From: Planctomycetota bacterium
Lineage (GTDB): Bacteria > Planctomycetota > Uabimicrobiia > Uabimicrobiales > Uabimicrobiaceae
Reading direction: 5' to 3'
NCBI GenBank assembly: GCA_029260735.1
Contig: JAJDCR010000063.1
Coordinates: 48,815 to 112,814, forward strand
Length of the DNA: 64,000 bases
The notes beneath the pieces were generated by a model. It worked only from the letters and a program-made list of their open reading frames with translations. It was not told the DNA's origin and made no database searches. Positions 9,015 through 18,561 of this stretch are shown here, piece after piece. The translations under genes and the position numbers were made by a program. The number at the start of each line of letters is the position of its first letter. Positions within the stretch are counted from its first letter, which is position 1.

Positions 9015-10595
9015 ATGAACTTAAGATTTTATTCACTAGGGATTATTTTTTTCCTAGTTTCATCTATTGCTTCGGCTCAAAGCGGAGAGTACTTAGAAAT
9101 TGGCTATGCAGAAGCTGATATTACTCCTGAAATTGAAGCCTGGGAAGATAGCAACGGAGATGGCAAATTCACCTATGGAGATGGTTCTGCTTACGATATC
9201 GGTGAAAGAGTTACCCGTTTTGTCGATGGTGATATCTACGTAGGAAATGGCAAAGGACTTGCTCACTATGTGCACGACCCTTTAGCTGCTCGTGTTTTAG
9301 TGGTCAAAGATCCAGTTAATGGTAAAAAAGTTGCCATGGTTTCTCTTGACCTCTACATGATGCAAATCCAGGATGTAAATTACATTCGTAGTTTAGTGGC
9401 TCCTCTTGGTTTTGATGGCATTGCCATTCATTGTACCCATAATCATATGGGGCCTGATAGTCTAGGACGAAGTGGACCTCATCCTTTGCAAAACGGAATT
9501 AACCCTCGCTGGTTTCGCAAAATGCAGCAGAGCACAGCAAAAGCAATTGAAACAGCTCTTAACAAGGCTGTACCTGCTCGCGTTCGTTTCTTGCAAACAA
9601 AAACTCGCCATGGACTTCACGATAGTCGCGATCCGATTATTTTCCATGACGATTTACTTGCGATGCAGGCGGTTGATTTTGACGGCAAAGTTGTTGCCAC
9701 TCTTGTTCAGTGGGCAAACCATGTGGAAGCGATTTTGTCCATCGGTGGTGCCAAAGACTCTCCTCCTGGAATGAAAGAAAAGAGAGGGCATATTTTAACA
9801 GCTGGCTTTCCTCGGGCAGTTGCTTTGAGAGGCCAAGAAGTTTTTGGAGGCCCAGCTCTCTTTTTTAATGGAGCCATTGGTGGTCTTATGACCATGCTTC
9901 ATACTTTTGTCTGGGAACCTTTTCAGCCTTATAGTCCTGATACTCCTGCGGAAGATATTCCTGAAGAGTACACTGGAAAAATCCGGGATAACTTTCGGAT
10001 GGCGGATTTGATTGGAAATGAACTTATCAATAAGCTGAAAAGAGAAGGACTGGATAATCGTGAATTTGCTCAAAATCTTAATGTGAGTGCTGCAACTAAA
10101 AGCTTCAAGGCTCGTATAGACAATGACTTATTCAAAACAGGTTTTTCTTTGGGCATAATAGGTTTTGACAAGCGTAAATACGAAGGTGATATTTGGACAG
10201 AAGGATTTCTTTTTTCGGAAGTTTCTCGTATCACTATTGGTCCGGCTGAATTTGCTTGCATCCCAGGAGAAATAGTTCCTGAGCTGGCCCAAGGGCTCCC
10301 ACAAGATTTCTATGCCAAAAATGGCAAGTACTTCAAAAAACCAGATAGCCACAAGACAGGAAAAAACTTTGTTATTCCTAAGCCCATTTATGAAATGACA
10401 GAAGCTAAGTACAAGTTTATTTTTTGTTTAACTAACGATTCTTTGGGCTATATGGTAACACCTTGCGATTTTACTTTAGATAAGGATCTTCCCTGGTTCC
10501 AACATCCTAAAGGACACTATGAAGAAACCCAGTCTTTGGGAAAACATATTGCTCCGCTAGTTTTGGATAGCTTGGAAGAGTTATTACAAAAGTAA
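9015..10595 (+). CDS. Secreted neutral-ceramidase-like hydrolase (second of pair)
   Basis: 526 residues with a signal peptide ending IASAQS. It aligns with its upstream neighbour: IGYAEADITPEIE, VSLDLYMMQ, HCTHNHMGPDS in place of GTHTHSGPG, WANHVEAI, FNGAIGG and CIPGEIVPE near the C-terminus. An inserted segment after the start carries an acidic, calcium-loop-like DSNGDGKFTYGDG. The conserved His-x-His motif is kept as THNH. Probably a metal-dependent amidase or esterase acting outside the cytoplasm; the chemistry is inferred only from the family. Downstream lie a hairpin and a tandem repeat, so it likely ends the two-gene unit. Confidence 0.8.
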   Translation: MNLRFYSLGIIFFLVSSIASAQSGEYLEIGYAEADITPEIEAWEDSNGDGKFTYGDGSAYDIGERVTRFVDGDIYVGNGKGLAHYVHDPLAARVLVVKDPVNGKKVAMVSLDLYMMQIQDVNYIRSLVAPLGFDGIAIHCTHNHMGPDSLGRSGPHPLQNGINPRWFRKMQQSTAKAIETALNKAVPARVRFLQTKTRHGLHDSRDPIIFHDDLLAMQAVDFDGKVVATLVQWANHVEAILSIGGAKDSPPGMKEKRGHILTAGFPRAVALRGQEVFGGPALFFNGAIGGLMTMLHTFVWEPFQPYSPDTPAEDIPEEYTGKIRDNFRMADLIGNELINKLKREGLDNREFAQNLNVSAATKSFKARIDNDLFKTGFSLGIIGFDKRKYEGDIWTEGFLFSEVSRITIGPAEFACIPGEIVPELAQGLPQDFYAKNGKYFKKPDSHKTGKNFVIPKPIYEMTEAKYKFIFCLTNDSLGYMVTPCDFTLDKDLPWFQHPKGHYEETQSLGKHIAPLVLDSLEELLQK

Positions 10596-10625
10596 CTTGA
10601 GAGCATACTCTCGTTTGAGCACAAC

Positions 10626-10704
10626 AAAAAAGCCGTGGAAGGAGACTTAGTCTTTGACCGCGGTTTTTTTGTGACTACAGTTTTTTTGTGACTACAGTTT
10701 TTTT
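10626..10704 (+). terminator. Terminator followed by a 17-base tandem duplication
   Basis: CCGTGG pairs with CCGCGG across a loop of about 20 bases and is followed by seven T. The T-run is then re-copied: GTGACTACAGTTTTTTT occurs twice in tandem (10671-10687 and 10688-10704). The second copy ends directly at the GAGGAG ribosome site of the next gene. Confidence 0.65.
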
Positions 10705-10719
10705 GAGGAGAAGCAAAAT

Positions 10720-11973
10720 TTGAGCATACTGATAGAAGATGTCTTGCACCAAGGAATTGAAACGAATGTTTACATTGAAGGCAATACTATTTGCTACATT
10801 GGTCCAGAGAAAAAAGAAGCAAAAACTGTTATTTCGGGCCAAGATAAAGCGATTTTTCCTTCCTTGATTAATGGACATACTCATGCAGCCATGACCATCT
10901 TGAGAGGTTTCGGGGATGATATGCCGCTTCAACCTTGGCTAGAGACTAAAATTTGGCCTTTAGAGGCGAAGTTAACAGAGGAAGATATTTATTGGGGAAC
11001 GAAATTAGCTTGCCTAGAAATGATTAAATCAGGCACAACTATGTTTTGTGATATGTATTGGCATGTTCACTCTGCGGCCAAAGCGGTAGAGGAAATGGGA
11101 ATTAGAGCTGTCCTTTCCTCGGTTTTTCTCGACTCCTTTGACCAAACTAAGGCGAGTGAGCAAAAAAAGAGAATGGAAATTCTTGTGGAGGAGTTTCAAC
11201 GCTACTCTTCTCGGATTCGTATAGCCTTAGGCCCTCATGCTCTTTATACAGTGTCAGGAGAAACTCTCCGTTGGATAGCTCATTTTGCGAAAGAAAAAGA
11301 ACTTTTCATTCACTTTCATTTGTCAGAAACAGCAAAAGAGGTCGAAGATTGTATTGATCAACATGGCTTGCCTCCGGTTCTTTACTTAGATAAACTTGGC
11401 TTTCTTAGTGAGCGTTTGCTCGCAGCACATGGAGTTTGGTTGACCGAGAAAGAAATGGAAGTTCTTGCTCAAAGAAAGGTCAATTTAATTCATAATCCAA
11501 CGGCTAACTTGAAACTGGCCGTCGGAAAGATTTTCCCTTACCGCGCTTTGAAAGAGAGAGGGATTCCTTGTTGTCTCGGGACAGATGGTTGTGCTTCTAA
11601 TAATAATTTGGATATGTTAGAGGAACTTAAATTTGCTGCTCTCCTGCAAAAGTGGCAAGAGAATGATCCTACGATTCTCCCCTGTGAGGAAGCTTGGTCG
11701 TTAGCAACTGAGCAAGCGGCTCAGATTTTTCGAATTCCCAGCGGGAAGGTAGAGGTCGGAAAATGGGCAGATTTAATTTTGATTGATCTGAATCAGCCTA
11801 GCATGGTTCCTCATCACAATATTGTATCTAATTTAGTTTATTCTGCAGGCCCCTCGGTTGTTGATACTGTGATTTGCGATGGTCGTATTCTTATGCAAGA
11901 CCAAAAAGTGCCAGGAGAAGAAGAAATTATATCTCAAGCCAAAAAAATAGCTAACTCCTTAATTACACGATAA
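10720..11973 (+). CDS. mtaD: 5-methylthioadenosine/S-adenosylhomocysteine deaminase
   Basis: 417 residues from a TTG start with GAGGAG about 10 bases upstream; no in-frame ATG precedes the conserved domain. Amidohydrolase metal motifs: FPSLINGHTHAAMTILRGF (HxH plus the MtaD-typical LRGFGDDMPLQPWLE), HFHLSE, AAHGVW and LGTDGCASNNNLDML. The family deaminates methylthioadenosine or S-adenosylhomocysteine to the inosine forms as part of methyl-donor salvage. Related members (SsnA, chlorohydrolase-like) differ in substrate, but LQPWLE and SNNNLD favour MtaD. Full length. No partner salvage genes are adjacent. Confidence 0.88.
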   Translation: MSILIEDVLHQGIETNVYIEGNTICYIGPEKKEAKTVISGQDKAIFPSLINGHTHAAMTILRGFGDDMPLQPWLETKIWPLEAKLTEEDIYWGTKLACLEMIKSGTTMFCDMYWHVHSAAKAVEEMGIRAVLSSVFLDSFDQTKASEQKKRMEILVEEFQRYSSRIRIALGPHALYTVSGETLRWIAHFAKEKELFIHFHLSETAKEVEDCIDQHGLPPVLYLDKLGFLSERLLAAHGVWLTEKEMEVLAQRKVNLIHNPTANLKLAVGKIFPYRALKERGIPCCLGTDGCASNNNLDMLEELKFAALLQKWQENDPTILPCEEAWSLATEQAAQIFRIPSGKVEVGKWADLILIDLNQPSMVPHHNIVSNLVYSAGPSVVDTVICDGRILMQDQKVPGEEEIISQAKKIANSLITR

Positions 11974-12044
11974 GATTACACGATAAGATTACGTGCTAAG
12001 AGTTAGCTCTTAGCTCAGGCAAGCATTGTTAGAAAGGAAACTTG

Positions 12045-12950
12045 ATGAAAGTATTACTCGCTGGTTCGAGTGGACTTGTGGGAATAGCTCTTATCCTCGC
12101 TCTCAAAAAGCAAGGACACGAAGTTACCCGACTAGTTCGGAAAAAAACGTCGGAAGAAAATACCTTCTTTTGGGACCCGGCTCAAGGGGAAATAGACGAA
12201 AAAGCTCTTGTCGGGCAAGATGCCGTTATTAACATGTGCGGAGACAACGTAGCTTCTGGTCTTTGGACAACAAAGAAGAGAAAACGTATTCTGGATAGTA
12301 GGACACAAACAACAGGACTGCTTGTTACAAAAATGAAGGAAATGACCTCTCCTCCTAAAATATTTATTAATGCTTCTGCTATGGGATTTTATGGCGACCA
12401 AGGAGAAACTCTCTTGACCGAGGACTATCCTTCTGGAGGAGGTTTTTTAGCAGAAGTTTGTCAAAAGTGGGAAGAAGCTGCCGATGAAATTAAAGGAAGT
12501 TCTGTGCGCTTAGTAAAATTACGCATTGGCGTTGTTCTTGATCTAGAAGGGGGAGCACTCCAGAAAATGCTTCCTGCATTTAAATGTGGCGTCGGAGGAC
12601 GATTAGGTAGTGGAAAACAATATATGAGCTGGATTTCTCTTGCCGATGTGATTAGTATCACCTTGTTTGCTCTCGAAAATGAAGGTGTTTCTGGAGCACT
12701 CAATACAGTTGCCCCTAATCCTGTCACCAATAGTGAGTTTACCCAAATTTTAGGGAAAGTATTAGGACGACCAACGGTTTTACCTGCACCGGCTTTTGCT
12801 TTGAAGCTGGTCTTAGGAGACATGGCAAAGGAGATGCTTTTAGCAAGCACTAGAGTATCTCCGCAAAAACTGATAGATGCCGGCTACACTTTTCAAGATG
12901 AGAATTTAGAAGATGCTTTACGGAATATTTTGGACGTTCAAAAAAAGTGA
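12045..12950 (+). CDS. TIGR01777 family epimerase (YfcH/SDR39U1-like)
   Basis: 301 residues; ATG at 12045 with AAAGGAAA upstream. Starts MKVLLAGSSGLVG (NAD(P)-binding GxxGxxG of an atypical short-chain dehydrogenase). Contains FFWDP, INMCGDNVA, SAMGFYGDQG, FLAEVCQKWEEAA, RIGVVLDLEGG and YMSWISLADV, all TIGR01777 hallmarks, and ends with the typical TRVSPQKLIDAGYTF. Biochemical function is unknown for the family, which lacks the usual Tyr-x3-Lys arrangement. No operon partner is obvious; a short imperfect tandem repeat (ACACGATAAGATT) lies between it and mtaD. Confidence 0.88.
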   Translation: MKVLLAGSSGLVGIALILALKKQGHEVTRLVRKKTSEENTFFWDPAQGEIDEKALVGQDAVINMCGDNVASGLWTTKKRKRILDSRTQTTGLLVTKMKEMTSPPKIFINASAMGFYGDQGETLLTEDYPSGGGFLAEVCQKWEEAADEIKGSSVRLVKLRIGVVLDLEGGALQKMLPAFKCGVGGRLGSGKQYMSWISLADVISITLFALENEGVSGALNTVAPNPVTNSEFTQILGKVLGRPTVLPAPAFALKLVLGDMAKEMLLASTRVSPQKLIDAGYTFQDENLEDALRNILDVQKK

Positions 12951-13042
12951 CACAAAAAGAGTAATTCCTAGCATATATAACTAAAGAAAATTTACTTTGG
13001 TATACATGCTAGAATGCGTCCTAAAAAGAAGGAGACTTATTC

Positions 13043-13612
13043 ATGATTGGAAAGAACGGTCTTATTTTTCTATTGCTCGGAACTTTTTGTTTGGCGGCTT
13101 CTTGTAACTCCTCGAAGTTAGGTCAAAGCAAGGCTGAGACCTCTGGAGAAGAGAGCTCTCAAAAAACTATAGTCGAAGAGAAAGGTTATGATGATATGAG
13201 TGAAAAGGTTGAAAAAACAGACGCAGAGTGGAAAGAACTACTCAATGATGAAGAGTACTATATTACTCGCCAAAAAGGGACCGAAAGGGCCTTTACCGGG
13301 AAGTACTATAAAACTAAAGAAGAGGGTGTATATCTCTGTACTTGCTGCGGCAATAAACTCTTCGATTCAGAAACTAAGTATGACTCTGGTTCCGGTTGGC
13401 CTAGCTTCTGGGCACCTCTTCCCGGAGATAAAGTGGCTCAGGAAATGGATGGATCTTTTGGTATGGTCAGAAACGAGGTCACTTGTGCTCGTTGTGATGC
13501 TCACCTGGGACATGTTTTTGAAGATGGTCCCCAGCCTACCAATTTGCGCTATTGTATTAATTCCGCTGCTTTGAAACTAGCCCCCAAAACAGAAGAAGAG
13601 CCGGGGTCCTAG
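13043..13612 (+). CDS. msrB: Peptide-methionine (R)-S-oxide reductase MsrB, lipoprotein form
   Basis: 189 residues. The first 22 are a hydrophobic signal ending LAASC, so it is probably lipidated and acts in the envelope. A Ser/Glu-rich linker follows to about residue 55. The MsrB domain has both zinc CxxC pairs ([10 protein letters not shown] and CARCDAHLG), the SGSGWPSFW block, [11 protein letters not shown], and the catalytic Cys in RYCINSAAL. It reduces methionine-R-sulfoxide in proteins. The ATG has AGGAGA upstream. Export of MsrB is known in some Gram-negatives for periplasmic protein repair. It is convergent with the Nudix gene. Confidence 0.94.
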   Translation: MIGKNGLIFLLLGTFCLAASCNSSKLGQSKAETSGEESSQKTIVEEKGYDDMSEKVEKTDAEWKELLNDEEYYITRQKGTERAFTGKYYKTKEEGVYLCTCCGNKLFDSETKYDSGSGWPSFWAPLPGDKVAQEMDGSFGMVRNEVTCARCDAHLGHVFEDGPQPTNLRYCINSAALKLAPKTEEEPGS

Positions 13613-13646
13613 AGAAGACTAAGGAATAGAACTCCTTAGAGCACCA

Positions 13647-14291
13647 TCAACTTTTGCCATTCTCAATATTATCGAGAATGGCAAAAAATTCACTCAAAAT
13701 CATGGCTGTCGCTCCCCACACATTATGTCCCTGCACATCATAGAAAGGAACTTGAAGACGCACTTGGTTTCGCGTTATGATCTTACTTTTGAGATTTCTT
13801 TTGTCATTAAGCTCATCTAAAGGTACCTCTAAAATTTTTGCGACCTCATAGTTCGGCTGAAAATCGGGACGATGAGGAGTGTAAGCAACCACCGGATGTA
13901 CCAAGAAATTACTCACTGGTATGTAAAGGTCGCTCAAACTTCCAATTACCTCAATCTTGTCTTCCTTAACCATAATCTCTTCTTGGGTTTCTCGCAAGGC
14001 CGTTTGAGCCAAATTGCGATCCTCTTTTTCCTCACGCCCCCCCGGTAAACTAATTTGTCCCCCATGAACCCCCTTGTAGTTTGACCTTAGAGTGAGAACC
14101 AAAGAAATTTCTCCTTTGGCCGCTGGGTAAAGCAAAACAAGAACCGCTCCTTTCTTCGGAGGAAAGGAAAACTTCATCCCCATGAAGCGGAAAGCAGGAG
14201 CCATTTTGTATTGAGCATCTTTGCCTGGCAAAGCTGAGTTGAGTTGTAAACGTAAAATCTGGATAAAATGGTTAAAATTTTTTTCTTTCAT
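13647..14291 (-). CDS. Nudix hydrolase, CoA-diphosphatase-like
   Basis: 214 residues. Signature seen: LVLTLRSNYKGVHGGQISLPGG, the upstream motif typical of the NudL/CoAse subgroup, then a Nudix helix ending TALRETQEEI. The usual Gly after EEI is Met here. These enzymes cleave CoA and acyl-CoA to phosphopantetheine and 3',5'-ADP. The start ATG overlaps the stop of the upstream kinase gene by 4 bases (ATGA), so the two are translationally coupled. No function link between a kinase-SUMF1 protein and a CoA hydrolase is established; the coupling is the only clue. Confidence 0.85.
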   Translation of the reverse strand: MKEKNFNHFIQILRLQLNSALPGKDAQYKMAPAFRFMGMKFSFPPKKGAVLVLLYPAAKGEISLVLTLRSNYKGVHGGQISLPGGREEKEDRNLAQTALRETQEEIMVKEDKIEVIGSLSDLYIPVSNFLVHPVVAYTPHRPDFQPNYEVAKILEVPLDELNDKRNLKSKIITRNQVRLQVPFYDVQGHNVWGATAMILSEFFAILDNIENGKS

Positions 14292-16702
14292 TGTTCTTTC
14301 TTGTTGCTAGAAGTAGTTTGCTCGGGATTGATGACGAGACGGAAGCCTATTATGTCTGATTTGTTATATTTAGCTTCTTTGCCTCTGTATGAGCATCTTA
14401 TCCTTGTAACTTTATTATCGTTCCAGCAACCACCTCTTATAATCATTTCGTTTGTTTCTAATTCATTTTTTTCAAGTGGGTTTTCGGCATATTGATCATG
14501 ACACCACTCCCATAAGTTGCCAAGCATATCGTGGATTCCAAATGCATTTGGAATTTTACTTCCCACCTTGTCTACACACACAAAATCATTTTTGGACCGG
14601 TTAACTATGGCGTATTTCCATATGTCCTTCGAGCTATTACCCCAGTGAAACCGGCTAAACATTCCTGCTCGGCATGCATACTCCCACTGAATCTCTGTTG
14701 GTAACGAGAAGTGTTTTCCTAAATATGGAATGAAATCTTTATTTATATCTGACCACGATACATTGTAAACAGGTAAGTTAGTCCAATCAATGATTTGATT
14801 TTGTTTCCATGTTTTTTTTGTTGTAACAGAATACCATTGGTGTTGAGTTATTTCATGTTTGCTAATCCAAAACCATCTAGCTATTTTAGTTTTGTACCTT
14901 TTTTCATTTTTTTTCTTTTCTTCTTCTCCTTTTGGAGATCCCATCCAGAATATACCAGGGGGGACAAACAACATGGTTATTTTGATTTTATTAGTTGTGA
15001 AAGTAGTTTCTCTTGGAAAACCTAGGGTGTATGCATAATTTATTTGATATTCTTCTGCATAGCGGATTTTTTCTGAATAACTAATGTGTTCCCACTCCTC
15101 ACTAGTAAAATCTAATAATTTACTTTTTTGGTTCCATGATTTATTCCACAAATTTTTAGGCCATCCTGGAGGCTTTTTCCATTTGCTCTCTGTGTTTTTT
15201 ATATTTTCTTTGCGTTCTATCAAGTTAGTTTGTTTTTTTGATTTGGTAGAAAATACCATAAAAAAAACAAAGTTACATACTACAAATAATAAAAAAACAG
15301 CATAATACGTGCGTTTAGGTTTTTTTGAATTATTTAACTTGGGTAATTTTTCTCCCTCTAAAAAAAATTGTAGATCTTGAGCCATCTCTTCGGCGGAAGG
15401 ATAGCGATCTTCCTTTTTCTTAGCTAAAGCCTTTAGGCAGACTTCTTGGAGCTCAAGGGGAACAAGAGGGTTAATTTTTTGAGGAGGCAAAATGGGAGAA
15501 TCAATGACTTTGAAGAGAATAGACATAGGATCTCGACCAGAAAAAGGGGTCTGCCCCGCAATCATTTGATAGAGAGTTGTCCCTAATGCATAGACATCAG
15601 TCCTTTCATCGATTTGGTCCGTTTTCCCTTCGGCTTGCTCGGGTGCCATGTAAGCAGGGGTTCCTAAAATAGCACCGGTTTGAGAAAGTTTTTGGGCATC
15701 GCGCAAAGGACGAGCTAAACCAAAATCCATGACAATCGGTTCGTTCTGAGAGTTGATCATAATGTTTCCTGGTTTGATATCGCGATGAATGATATTTTTT
15801 GTGTGGGCATAGTGGATCGCTCGAGCAATTTTGATCATTAAGCGAGCTGCTTTACGAGAAGGCAGTTTTTTTTCTTTTTGGAGAATACTGCTGAGAGGTT
15901 GGCCCGAAATGCAGTCCATTGTAAAGTAGTTGATGGTCTTAATCGTCCCGTAGTCATAGATGCTGACAATGTTTGGGTGGTCCATTCGCTCCATTGCTTT
16001 GATTTCTCGAAAAAAACGATCTTCGTTTAAAGCCGATTTTTCTGCGGCACTTGCTAACATTAACTTTAAAGCAAGCGGACCTCGGTCAGGGTCTTCGACT
16101 AAAAGTACTTGCCCCATGTTTCCTTGCCCTAGTTCTCGGATAATTTTGTACTTGCCCAGCGCTTCTAGTTTTTCTCTCAGAAGAAGGTCGTGGAGAATAT
16201 CAGAAAGAGCGTGTTTATTCTTGCTTGTAAAGTCTGACCAGATTTGCGTAGAAGCCAATAATTCTTCTTTAGAATCTTTTTGAAAAGGTTTTAACAGATC
16301 GGTGCTGGACCATTGCTCCGTGTTTTCTGTTTGGTGCAAAGGAGGCCAGGAAAATTCTTGGTTGTCCCGTTTTTTGGGCGGAAGTGGATCACAGGGAAGG
16401 GTTTTCACAGCCGAGGAGGAATTCTCGTTCTGGGGAGAAACCACTGGCAAAGGAAAGTTAATCGGAAGAGTGTCTTGGGCCGAAGGTGACCCTTTCTTCT
16501 CTAAATGAGAACATATTTCCTTTTTCTGATCATCGCTCAGAAGATTCTGGAGTAAAAATGGGCCAAAAGCGCGGTTCTTTTTTGCCGGCGATTGTTGATA
16601 AAGTCGATAAGCCTCTTCTATTTGTTGTCGAGTTAGCCACTCTTTTTTCTGGACATAGAATACCACATATTTATCTTGGGGGGAGATTTTCTCTGGACTC
16701 AT
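14288..16702 (-). CDS. Membrane Ser/Thr protein kinase fused to a SUMF1 (FGE-like) domain
   Basis: 804 residues from the ATG at 16702, which has AAAAGGG upstream (an ATG 22 codons earlier lacks a site). Order: an N-terminal all-helical segment (residues 1-75, WLTRQQIEEAYRLYQ); a Ser/Pro linker; a complete Hanks kinase with LGQGNMGQV near 190, HRDIKPGN near 305, DFGLARP, and TPAYMAPEQ; one transmembrane helix near 465-485; a WP..LW / DFTSEEW linker; and a SUMF1 domain (VPPGIFWMGSPKGEE, LPTEIQWEYACRAG, FGIHDMLGNLWEW, RGGCWND, IGFRLV). The kinase looks active and cytoplasmic, with the SUMF1 domain outside. The SUMF1 cysteines for copper are not evident, so it is probably a binding, not oxidising, domain. 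Coupled to the Nudix gene by a 4-base overlap. Confidence 0.92.
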   Translation of the reverse strand: MSPEKISPQDKYVVFYVQKKEWLTRQQIEEAYRLYQQSPAKKNRAFGPFLLQNLLSDDQKKEICSHLEKKGSPSAQDTLPINFPLPVVSPQNENSSSAVKTLPCDPLPPKKRDNQEFSWPPLHQTENTEQWSSTDLLKPFQKDSKEELLASTQIWSDFTSKNKHALSDILHDLLLREKLEALGKYKIIRELGQGNMGQVLLVEDPDRGPLALKLMLASAAEKSALNEDRFFREIKAMERMDHPNIVSIYDYGTIKTINYFTMDCISGQPLSSILQKEKKLPSRKAARLMIKIARAIHYAHTKNIIHRDIKPGNIMINSQNEPIVMDFGLARPLRDAQKLSQTGAILGTPAYMAPEQAEGKTDQIDERTDVYALGTTLYQMIAGQTPFSGRDPMSILFKVIDSPILPPQKINPLVPLELQEVCLKALAKKKEDRYPSAEEMAQDLQFFLEGEKLPKLNNSKKPKRTYYAVFLLFVVCNFVFFMVFSTKSKKQTNLIERKENIKNTESKWKKPPGWPKNLWNKSWNQKSKLLDFTSEEWEHISYSEKIRYAEEYQINYAYTLGFPRETTFTTNKIKITMLFVPPGIFWMGSPKGEEEKKKNEKRYKTKIARWFWISKHEITQHQWYSVTTKKTWKQNQIIDWTNLPVYNVSWSDINKDFIPYLGKHFSLPTEIQWEYACRAGMFSRFHWGNSSKDIWKYAIVNRSKNDFVCVDKVGSKIPNAFGIHDMLGNLWEWCHDQYAENPLEKNELETNEMIIRGGCWNDNKVTRIRCSYRGKEAKYNKSDIIGFRLVINPEQTTSSNKKEQ

Positions 16703-17006
16703 GTTATCCCTTTTTGCTAGAATGAACTCACTTACCACAATAAATGAACAATACTTTTTTCTGTTCACTAGATGAGAATCTTGACCCCCCCAAAAAATTT
16801 GGATTAGGCAGACAAGTGATACTCTGCTTCTAACACTCTTGGTTTTGAACCAGTAAGTCCTATTTTGGGTCGCCAGTTTTTACAAATAAGAATCTCATCT
16901 ACAATATTAAAATACAAAATAAAGAAGAATCTTTGTTTTACGTTAAGCAATGTTTCTCTTATTTGCAATCATTTTTTACAAGAATTTCCTGCGGGAGAGA
17001 AAAATT
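16703..17006. promoter_or_regulatory. Divergent intergenic region, kinase / delta-60 lipoprotein
   Basis: About 300 AT-rich bases between divergent starts. It must hold both promoters, but I cannot single out a confident -35/-10 pair. A run of six C at 16785-16790 is unusual in this context. No stable hairpin or gene seen. Confidence 0.4.
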
Positions 17007-18317
17007 ATGTTTTGCCCTTGTGCCCCAAAAAAAAGCAGATGGCTTTTTCTTCTTTTATGTATTTTCCTTAATGGATGTATTTTTGATGATGATGACAACG
17101 ATAACAACGGTGGAAATGCAGACAATGGCGGTAACGGTGGGACGACTGCTTTTGTTGTGGACAATAACTTTGGCAACAATGGAGTTGCGATCATAAATAA
17201 TCTGGATTTTACCCTATTTTCTCAAGACCGAACTCTTAATGATGATCTCAATGGAGGAATTGCTTTTAATTCCTTAACAAATAATATCATGGTGGTGGGG
17301 AGACGAGAAGTAGAGAGGAATGAAAAACAGGTTTTAGCTATCGAGCTCGATAGTGCAGGGAGTTTAAATACAGCTTTTGCCAATAATGGATCTAAGGTTT
17401 TTTCGGTAGATTCGAGTACAGATGCCATAGCCAATGATGTCAAATTTTCCCCTAAAGGATTGGCGACTATTGTCGGAGAGGCTGATGGTAAAGGGTTTGC
17501 TGTGCAGTTGGACTCCAAGGGAGACTTTTTTGCGGGATTTAATGATGGCAACCCGGTTGTTTTTGAAAATACGAAGTGCCAAGCGGTAGATTTTGATGGG
17601 CAAGGACGTATCTTTATTGTGGGAAACGGAGGGAGCGACCTAAAGCTTATTTCTTTAGACGCAGATGGAAGTGTTTTGAGAGAGACAGCCTTTGATGCTC
17701 TTAATGGAAACGAGAAAAGCTCTGATAGTGGAGTGGACATCTTTGTTGATGAAGATGGCAAACCTACTATGTTAGGAGAGAGTGACAGCGTTTTAGTTGT
17801 ATTGAGAACAGACTCCTCGGGGGTTAAAGACAATAGCTTTGGGGTTGGTGGAGTAGTTTCTCTGGCTTCCTTGGGGAATAGTATGGTCGGGGGAGGCATT
17901 GAAATAAGTAATGGTAACATTACTGTTGCGGGAACCGATATTTCTGGTGGAGGGAGTGGAGAAGGAGTATTGAGCCAACTCTCTAGCACAGGTGATATCG
18001 TTTTAGGTTTTGGTAATAACGGTAAAGCTAACCTTGGTGCAGGGTTTGTTACTGATTTAAAAAATGATCAAAACGGGGAGTCTATTATTTCTCAAGAAGA
18101 CAAATTTATATCAATCAAAAATTTTAGTTCAACTGGGCAAGAAAGATTTGATCTTCTTTTTTCTGAAAACATAAGTGGTGGAGATAATGAAGAAGTAAAT
18201 AACTCAGCTTTAACTATTGATAACAATAATAATATTTTAGTTTCTGGGCGTGTCAAAAGTTCTGTTACAGAAGACCAAGGAGACGACATATTTGTTACCC
18301 GTTTAAAACAACAATAG
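17007..18317 (+). CDS. Delta-60 repeat lipoprotein
   Basis: 436 residues from the ATG at 17007 (GGGAGAG upstream). Signal peptide of a lipoprotein with lipobox LNGC near residue 25, followed by an Asp/Asn/Gly-rich spacer. The body is made of repeats in which a value (LDSAGSLNTAFANNGSKVF) is followed by a strand block (GLATIVGEADGKGFAVQL), the pattern of the uncharacterised delta-60 repeat (a beta-propeller-like array). At least six units are visible. Such proteins are surface or outer-membrane anchored; ligand unknown. It faces ffh downstream on the same strand but is 244 bases away. Confidence 0.78.
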   Translation: MFCPCAPKKSRWLFLLLCIFLNGCIFDDDDNDNNGGNADNGGNGGTTAFVVDNNFGNNGVAIINNLDFTLFSQDRTLNDDLNGGIAFNSLTNNIMVVGRREVERNEKQVLAIELDSAGSLNTAFANNGSKVFSVDSSTDAIANDVKFSPKGLATIVGEADGKGFAVQLDSKGDFFAGFNDGNPVVFENTKCQAVDFDGQGRIFIVGNGGSDLKLISLDADGSVLRETAFDALNGNEKSSDSGVDIFVDEDGKPTMLGESDSVLVVLRTDSSGVKDNSFGVGGVVSLASLGNSMVGGGIEISNGNITVAGTDISGGGSGEGVLSQLSSTGDIVLGFGNNGKANLGAGFVTDLKNDQNGESIISQEDKFISIKNFSSTGQERFDLLFSENISGGDNEEVNNSALTIDNNNNILVSGRVKSSVTEDQGDDIFVTRLKQQ

Positions 18318-18561
18318 GGGATATCTCTATGCCTTTGGGGAAAAATATAAATTTTTTCTTGCAACTTGGCAAAAATATCTTAAGATTAGCTTGATTGAAA
18401 TATATTAGAAACTCTTCTATCTATTGATATTTTCCCTTATCAATACTCTCATCAAATCCAATCTGCATCTCGGTCGAAACGGTAATACTCTTCATACTCT
18501 AAGCCAAAGCCATTCGAACCTCACAAGATAAATATGCGGTGAAGCGAAGCGAGAAATTACT

